A stretch of DNA of 8,076 bases from Acidobacteriota bacterium. Its GTDB lineage: Bacteria > Acidobacteriota > Terriglobia > Terriglobales > Acidobacteriaceae. A program made the position numbers and the translations under genes. Below the pieces are notes generated by a model, which saw only the letters and a program-made list of their open reading frames with translations, had not been told where the DNA came from and did no database searches. Position 1 is the stretch's first letter, and the number at the start of each line of letters is the position of its first letter. Shown piece after piece: positions 4,753 to 8,076 of the stretch. Location: positions 1-8,076 of the forward strand of contig JAKAAZ010000163.1 in assembly GCA_021802085.1 (NCBI GenBank), written 5' to 3'.

Positions 4753-7470
4753 TTATTGCGGAAGCCCCCTGTTCCTTTCGATCGTCACTTCTGTTGAAAC
4801 TCCACCAGCGTTCGCTCCGGGCTGGCTTCCTCCCACAAATAGCGTGTACCTTCCCGGCAGAATTGCGCGCTCGCCATCGGCCAGCACCTCGCTCCATGCG
4901 CGGGCATCCAGTGCAAAGTGCACCCGCTGCGTTGCCCCGGCGGCGATATGCACGCGGGAAAAACCCACCAGCGCATGCATAAGAGCGGTCTTCGACGGAG
5001 GATAGCTCATGTATAGTTCCGCCACTTCATCGCCTGCGATCTTGGAAGTATTCGTCACGTCGGCATCCACGGTCAGCGGATCGCCCGCCTGCAGAGTCGT
5101 CGTCGATACATGCAAATTCTTGAACTTGAACTTCGAGTAGCTCAGCCCATATCCAAATCCGTACAGTGGCGTGCCATGGAAATAACGATAGGTGCGGTCC
5201 GCCATCGAATAATCTTCAAACGGAGGCAGTTGCTCGGTCGAAGCATAGAAAGTGACCGGCAGCCTTCCCGCTGGATTGTATTTGCCGAGCAAGGTATTCA
5301 CGATTGCCTCGCCGCCGCGCGCGCCCGGATACCACGCTTCGAGAATGGCGTTGGCATGTTGCTGGGACCAGTTCACCGCGAGAGCCGATCCGTTCATCAG
5401 CACCACAACCAGCGGCTTGCCAGTGGCGGCTACAGCCTGCAGCATCTGCTGCTGCACATCCGGCAGGTCAATCGCCGTGCGATCGCCGCCGTCGAATCCA
5501 GGGATGTGGATTGGCATCTCTTCGCCTTCGAGACGCGGGGAAATTCCCACGACTGCGATCACTACGTCGGCTTCCTTTGCAGCCGCGACCGCCTGCTGGC
5601 GTAGCGTCTCGACCGGCGGCCGCCAGTTGAAGCTAATACCCGCGTTAAACAACGGCGACTGATGCGAGTACTCCAGGCGGAATGCGTGGGCCTTGGTGTC
5701 GGCGAAGTCTATGTGGAACTCGGCGGTGTCCCGCACTTGTTTGTCCTGCGATGTGCCGGATACGACCTGCTTGCCGTCGAACCATACCGTGTACGTTTCC
5801 ACATCGGTGCAGCGACGGCATCGGTTCACGTTTACTTGAAATGCGTAGTCTCCTGCTGCCGGTGGAGTAAATGTTCCAGTCCAGCGGACGGAAAATGCGT
5901 CGCGCGGAATGCGATTGGGAATCGGGCTGGCCGCATCCCAGTCGGCGTCGATACTTTCCGACGTCTTGGTCACGCCCGCCCCCGAAAAATTCGTGTTCGG
6001 ATAGACTGTTTCCGTCAATCCCTCCGCTCCGCCGGTCGCGGTTGTGCGAAAGGTATTGGGCGGAACGGGCAGAGCCAGTTGCTCCACGTAGGGCGCGCCT
6101 TGTACATCGAGAACGCGAAAGCGCTTCTGTTTCGCCAGAGTCTTGAACGCAGCCAGCGGCGTCTCCGGATCGATCGGCGTGCCGTTATAGTTGCCTTCCA
6201 ATGCCGCCAGCGAAGATGCATTCGGCCCGATTACCGCGATTGTCTTTACCTTGGCCGCGAGAGGCAGCACACCATCGTTTTTCAGCAGCACCATCGACTC
6301 TTCGGCGGCGCGCAAGTCCAGGCTGGCGTGTTCCGGGGAGTAGACGATCGAGCTGTCCAGCCACTGCAGCGGCTGGTCGTTGGGCGGCGCCAGGATTCCC
6401 ATACGAATCCGCGCCGTCATCAGTCGTTTCACCGCCGTGTCGATCTCGCTTTCTTTGATCAGCCCATCGTGTACCGCTTGCACCAGTGTTGAATATTCCT
6501 TACCGCAGCTCAGGTCGGTTCCCGCGCGCACCGCATCCACTGATGCCTGCTCGACACTCGGCGCATATTTGTGGCCGGTGGCAATATTGCCGACCGCTCC
6601 GCAATCGGAGACAACATAGCCGCCAAAGTTCCAATCGCCGCGCAAAATTTTCTGCAGCAGCATCTTGCTCGCGCACGCGGGAACCCCATCCACAGCGCTA
6701 TAGGCGCACATGATCGAGTCGGCATGGCCGTCGACGATGGTGGCGCGAAAGGCCGGCAGATACGTATCTTCCAAATCGTGCGGTGACACATCGACGTTGA
6801 ATTTGTGGCGCAAGGGCTCCGGACCACTGTGCACATCGAAATGCTTAGGAGTGGCGATCGCCAGATAATAGTTGGGATTGTCTCCCTGTAGCCCGAGGAC
6901 GAACTGCGTGCCCAACCGCCCGGTCAGAAAGGGATCTTCCCCATACGTCTCCTGACCGCGTCCCCAGCGCGGGTCCCGAAAGATATTCACATTCGGCGCC
7001 CAGAAATCCATCCCAAAATAGATGGAATGATTGTCCTCTCGTACGGCGGAGTTATAGCGGCCGCGCGCCTCCATCCCAATCACATGGCCCTCTTCGTGGA
7101 TCAGTGGCGCGTCCCATGTCGCCGCCATGCCGATGGCCTGCGGAAAGACGGTTGCATAACCGGAACGCGCAACGCCGTGCAAGCCTTCACTCCACCAGTC
7201 GTACTCGGCAATGCCCAGCCGCGGAATTGCCGCGGCATGATTTTGCATCTGCGAAACTTTTTCTTCCAGTGTCATGCGAGACACCAGGTCGTCCACGCGT
7301 TGCTGAATTGGGAGCGAAGGATTCAGATACGGCGCAGGGGCATCGCTCGCGGTCGATTGCGCGAAACTTCCCGAAGCCATCAAAAATGATGCACCGAAAC
7401 ATACCAGCAACGCAGAAAGCCAGACGTTCAGTCGCAGCCGAACTTCTGGAAACAGGGGCAGTCGAAACAT
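4753..7470 (-). CDS. Secreted GH3 beta-xylosidase/beta-glucosidase with PA14 insert
   Basis: Family 3 glycoside hydrolase removing sugars from the non-reducing ends of beta-linked oligosaccharides. The 905-residue protein starts with a signal peptide (basic start, hydrophobic 16-31, likely cut after SFA at residue 37), so it should act in the periplasm or outside. The N-terminal barrel covers about 50-360, with DWWSEGLHGV (91-100), DPRWGRGQETYGEDP (166-180), PKH (208-210) and VVSDCGAV (286-293), where Asp289 is the nucleophile. The second domain (about 390-745) is split by a PA14 domain (about 485-618); a Glu in LEGEE (647-651) is the likely acid/base. A fibronectin III-like domain ends it (about 785-890). 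The WWSE-LHGV, GRGQET and SDCGAV motifs resemble plant-type beta-xylosidases more than classic BglX, so xylosidase or arabinosidase activity is plausible; specificity is inferred. AAGGAG lies 5 bases before the ATG. Confidence 0.93.
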   Translation of the reverse strand: MFRLPLFPEVRLRLNVWLSALLVCFGASFLMASGSFAQSTASDAPAPYLNPSLPIQQRVDDLVSRMTLEEKVSQMQNHAAAIPRLGIAEYDWWSEGLHGVARSGYATVFPQAIGMAATWDAPLIHEEGHVIGMEARGRYNSAVREDNHSIYFGMDFWAPNVNIFRDPRWGRGQETYGEDPFLTGRLGTQFVLGLQGDNPNYYLAIATPKHFDVHSGPEPLRHKFNVDVSPHDLEDTYLPAFRATIVDGHADSIMCAYSAVDGVPACASKMLLQKILRGDWNFGGYVVSDCGAVGNIATGHKYAPSVEQASVDAVRAGTDLSCGKEYSTLVQAVHDGLIKESEIDTAVKRLMTARIRMGILAPPNDQPLQWLDSSIVYSPEHASLDLRAAEESMVLLKNDGVLPLAAKVKTIAVIGPNASSLAALEGNYNGTPIDPETPLAAFKTLAKQKRFRVLDVQGAPYVEQLALPVPPNTFRTTATGGAEGLTETVYPNTNFSGAGVTKTSESIDADWDAASPIPNRIPRDAFSVRWTGTFTPPAAGDYAFQVNVNRCRRCTDVETYTVWFDGKQVVSGTSQDKQVRDTAEFHIDFADTKAHAFRLEYSHQSPLFNAGISFNWRPPVETLRQQAVAAAKEADVVIAVVGISPRLEGEEMPIHIPGFDGGDRTAIDLPDVQQQMLQAVAATGKPLVVVLMNGSALAVNWSQQHANAILEAWYPGARGGEAIVNTLLGKYNPAGRLPVTFYASTEQLPPFEDYSMADRTYRYFHGTPLYGFGYGLSYSKFKFKNLHVSTTTLQAGDPLTVDADVTNTSKIAGDEVAELYMSYPPSKTALMHALVGFSRVHIAAGATQRVHFALDARAWSEVLADGERAILPGRYTLFVGGSQPGANAGGVSTEVTIERNRGLPQ
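5617..6018 (-). other. PA14 domain region within the GH3 enzyme
   Basis: Residues about 485-618 match the PA14 beta-barrel pattern (FSVRWTGTFTPPAAGDYAF, YTVWFDGKQV, HAFRLEYSHQSP), a carbohydrate-contacting domain found inserted in the second domain of some GH3 enzymes. The turn that often carries an Asp-Asp-Gly motif reads NRCRRCTD here, with a CxxC pair at residues 551 and 554 (codons 5818-5820 and 5809-5811). The domain boundaries are approximate. Confidence 0.75.
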
Positions 7471-7655
7471 GTCATCTCCTTGTTCGCACCTTATAAAAGA
7501 GAACGGATTGGGCGTCTATCAATCTACTGTGCCTATCTCGCCCTGACAAATCCCTGCTTTCTGGCCGCGAATCCTCCCCCTGTCCGCGATCCCAACTCCA
7601 GACTTGAAATGTATTGGAAACAGAAGTGGCGAAGGGCACGAATTCTGCATCCTAG
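7471..7655. other. Upstream region of the GH3 gene
   Basis: This 185-base stretch lies between the GH3 start codon and the probable left end of an insertion sequence. It contains the GH3 ribosome binding site (complement of 7476-7481) and a weak promoter candidate, annotated separately. No gene is supported. Confidence 0.5.
7493..7522 (-). promoter_or_regulatory. Possible promoter of the GH3 gene
   Basis: On the minus strand TTGATA (complement of 7517-7522) is followed after 18 bases by TTTTAT (complement of 7493-7498). The -35 is a good match to sigma-70 but the -10 is only moderate. It would give a short leader of about 15 bases that begins just ahead of the Shine-Dalgarno sequence. Confidence 0.3.
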
Positions 7656-8076
7656 AACTTATCCGTAAATAGTGGCGAACCGGGTACGCGCTGGCGAATA
7701 GCCGGAAGCAGAGGGTGCAAGTTGGGCGAAGATACCGTACAGGATGGCACAGATCAAGTCGTGGACGGTATCGGACAAATTGTGGGCGAAGGTGGAACCA
7801 CTGGTTCCCATCAAGCAGCGGCAGTCTGGCCGGAGGTATCGACGCAAGCCGGGAGCTGGGCGCAAGCCGATGGCGGCGCGGAGCATCTTCTCCGCCATCG
7901 TGTACGTTCTGCGCACCGGCTGTCAGTGGAAGGCGCTGCCCAAGGAGTTCGCCAGCGCCGTGCACAAGCACTTTCAGCAGTGGCAGCAGGCGGGTTTCTT
8001 TGTGGACTTGTGGCGTTCCGGTCTGGTCGAATACGACGGGATGGAAGGCATTGCGTGGGAGTGGCAAAGCATCGAT
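7652..8076 (+). mobile_element. IS5-family insertion sequence, left part (runs off window)
   Basis: The IS5-type transposase gene beginning at 7744 implies that an insertion sequence starts upstream of it. The proposed left boundary is tentative: CTAG at 7652-7655 fits the YTAR target preference of the IS5 subgroup and is followed by AACTTATCCGTAAATAG, which could be the start of the terminal inverted repeat. The right end is outside the window, so neither the repeat nor the target duplication can be confirmed. Confidence 0.45.
7744..8076 (+). CDS. IS5-family transposase, N-terminal part (partial)
   Basis: An open frame from ATG 7744 to the last base gives 111 residues with no stop. It matches the N-terminal DUF4096-type domain of IS5-family transposases: SWTVSDKLWAKVEPLVP near the N-terminus (6-22), a basic linker with GRKPMAARSIFSAIVYVLRTGCQWKALP (about 39-66), then HFQQWQQAGFF (74-84) and WEWQSID at the end, just before the stretch that in relatives contains the first catalytic aspartate region. 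The catalytic DDE domain would lie beyond the window, so intactness is unknown. The ATG has only a poor ribosome binding site (GGGCGAAG about 12 bases upstream), common for transposases. It is divergent from the GH3 gene, with 273 bases between the start codons. Confidence 0.85.
   Translation, partial: MAQIKSWTVSDKLWAKVEPLVPIKQRQSGRRYRRKPGAGRKPMAARSIFSAIVYVLRTGCQWKALPKEFASAVHKHFQQWQQAGFFVDLWRSGLVEYDGMEGIAWEWQSID

Noticed and set aside
5662..6492. 276-residue frame antisense to the GH3 gene
   Set aside because: It mirrors the GH3 coding sequence, is rich in Arg, Cys and His as typical of shadow frames, and has no recognisable domain.
7480..7668. 62-residue frame upstream of the GH3 gene
   Set aside because: It has no ribosome binding site, no recognisable motif, and crosses the probable insertion sequence boundary.
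7625..7679. AGTGGCGAA repeated at 7625-7633 and 7671-7679
   Set aside because: A 9-base direct repeat could look like a target duplication, but it does not flank a complete element and is longer than IS5-family duplications.
7519..8067. 182-residue minus-strand frame at the right end
   Set aside because: It is antisense to the recognisable IS5-type transposase and has no family features.

Overview
The window looks like chromosomal DNA from a GC-rich free-living bacterium, most probably an acidobacterium (class Terriglobia). This is an inference from general protein style, the expanded GatC, the periplasmic GH3 enzyme with a PA14 insert and the sulfatase-activating enzyme; no taxonomic marker gene is present. 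Most of it is core metabolism and information processing, with accessory DNA at both edges.

Layout: (1) 6-998 (+) encodes a formylglycine-generating enzyme (FGE/SUMF1 family), which activates sulfatases; any sulfatase partner lies outside the window. (2) 999-1244 is non-coding and contains a long near-perfect hairpin at 1139-1175, placed to end transcription of the HU gene. (3) 1245-1541 (-) encodes an HU/IHF-type nucleoid protein. (4) 1542-1974 is a 433-base divergent control region between the HU gene and gatC. It holds an inverted repeat in the HU leader and a run of eight short A/T tracts spaced almost exactly one helical turn apart, which suggests intrinsically curved DNA. (5) 1975-4676 (+) is a gatC-gatA-pyrF cluster: two subunits of the tRNA-dependent amidotransferase, then orotidine-5'-phosphate decarboxylase, whose start codon overlaps the gatA stop. 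gatB is not here. (6) 4753-7470 (-) is a secreted family 3 glycoside hydrolase of the xylosidase/glucosidase type, convergent with pyrF; the 76 bases between them (4677-4752) show no convincing terminator. (7) 7471-7743 is the upstream region of the hydrolase and contains the probable left end of an insertion sequence. (8) 7744 to the window end (+) is the N-terminal part of an IS5-type transposase, still open at base 8076.

How they fit together: gatCA supports correct charging of Gln-tRNA and/or Asn-tRNA, and pyrF makes UMP, so the middle block is a small growth-related operon facing away from HU. The FGE and the exported GH3 enzyme suggest a lifestyle that includes breakdown of (possibly sulfated) plant or microbial polysaccharides. 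I found no clear novel defence or mobile system. The points most worth a second look are the phased A-tract region, the altered cysteine set in the FGE, a perfect 12-bp hairpin inside pyrF, and the modified PA14 domain in the hydrolase.
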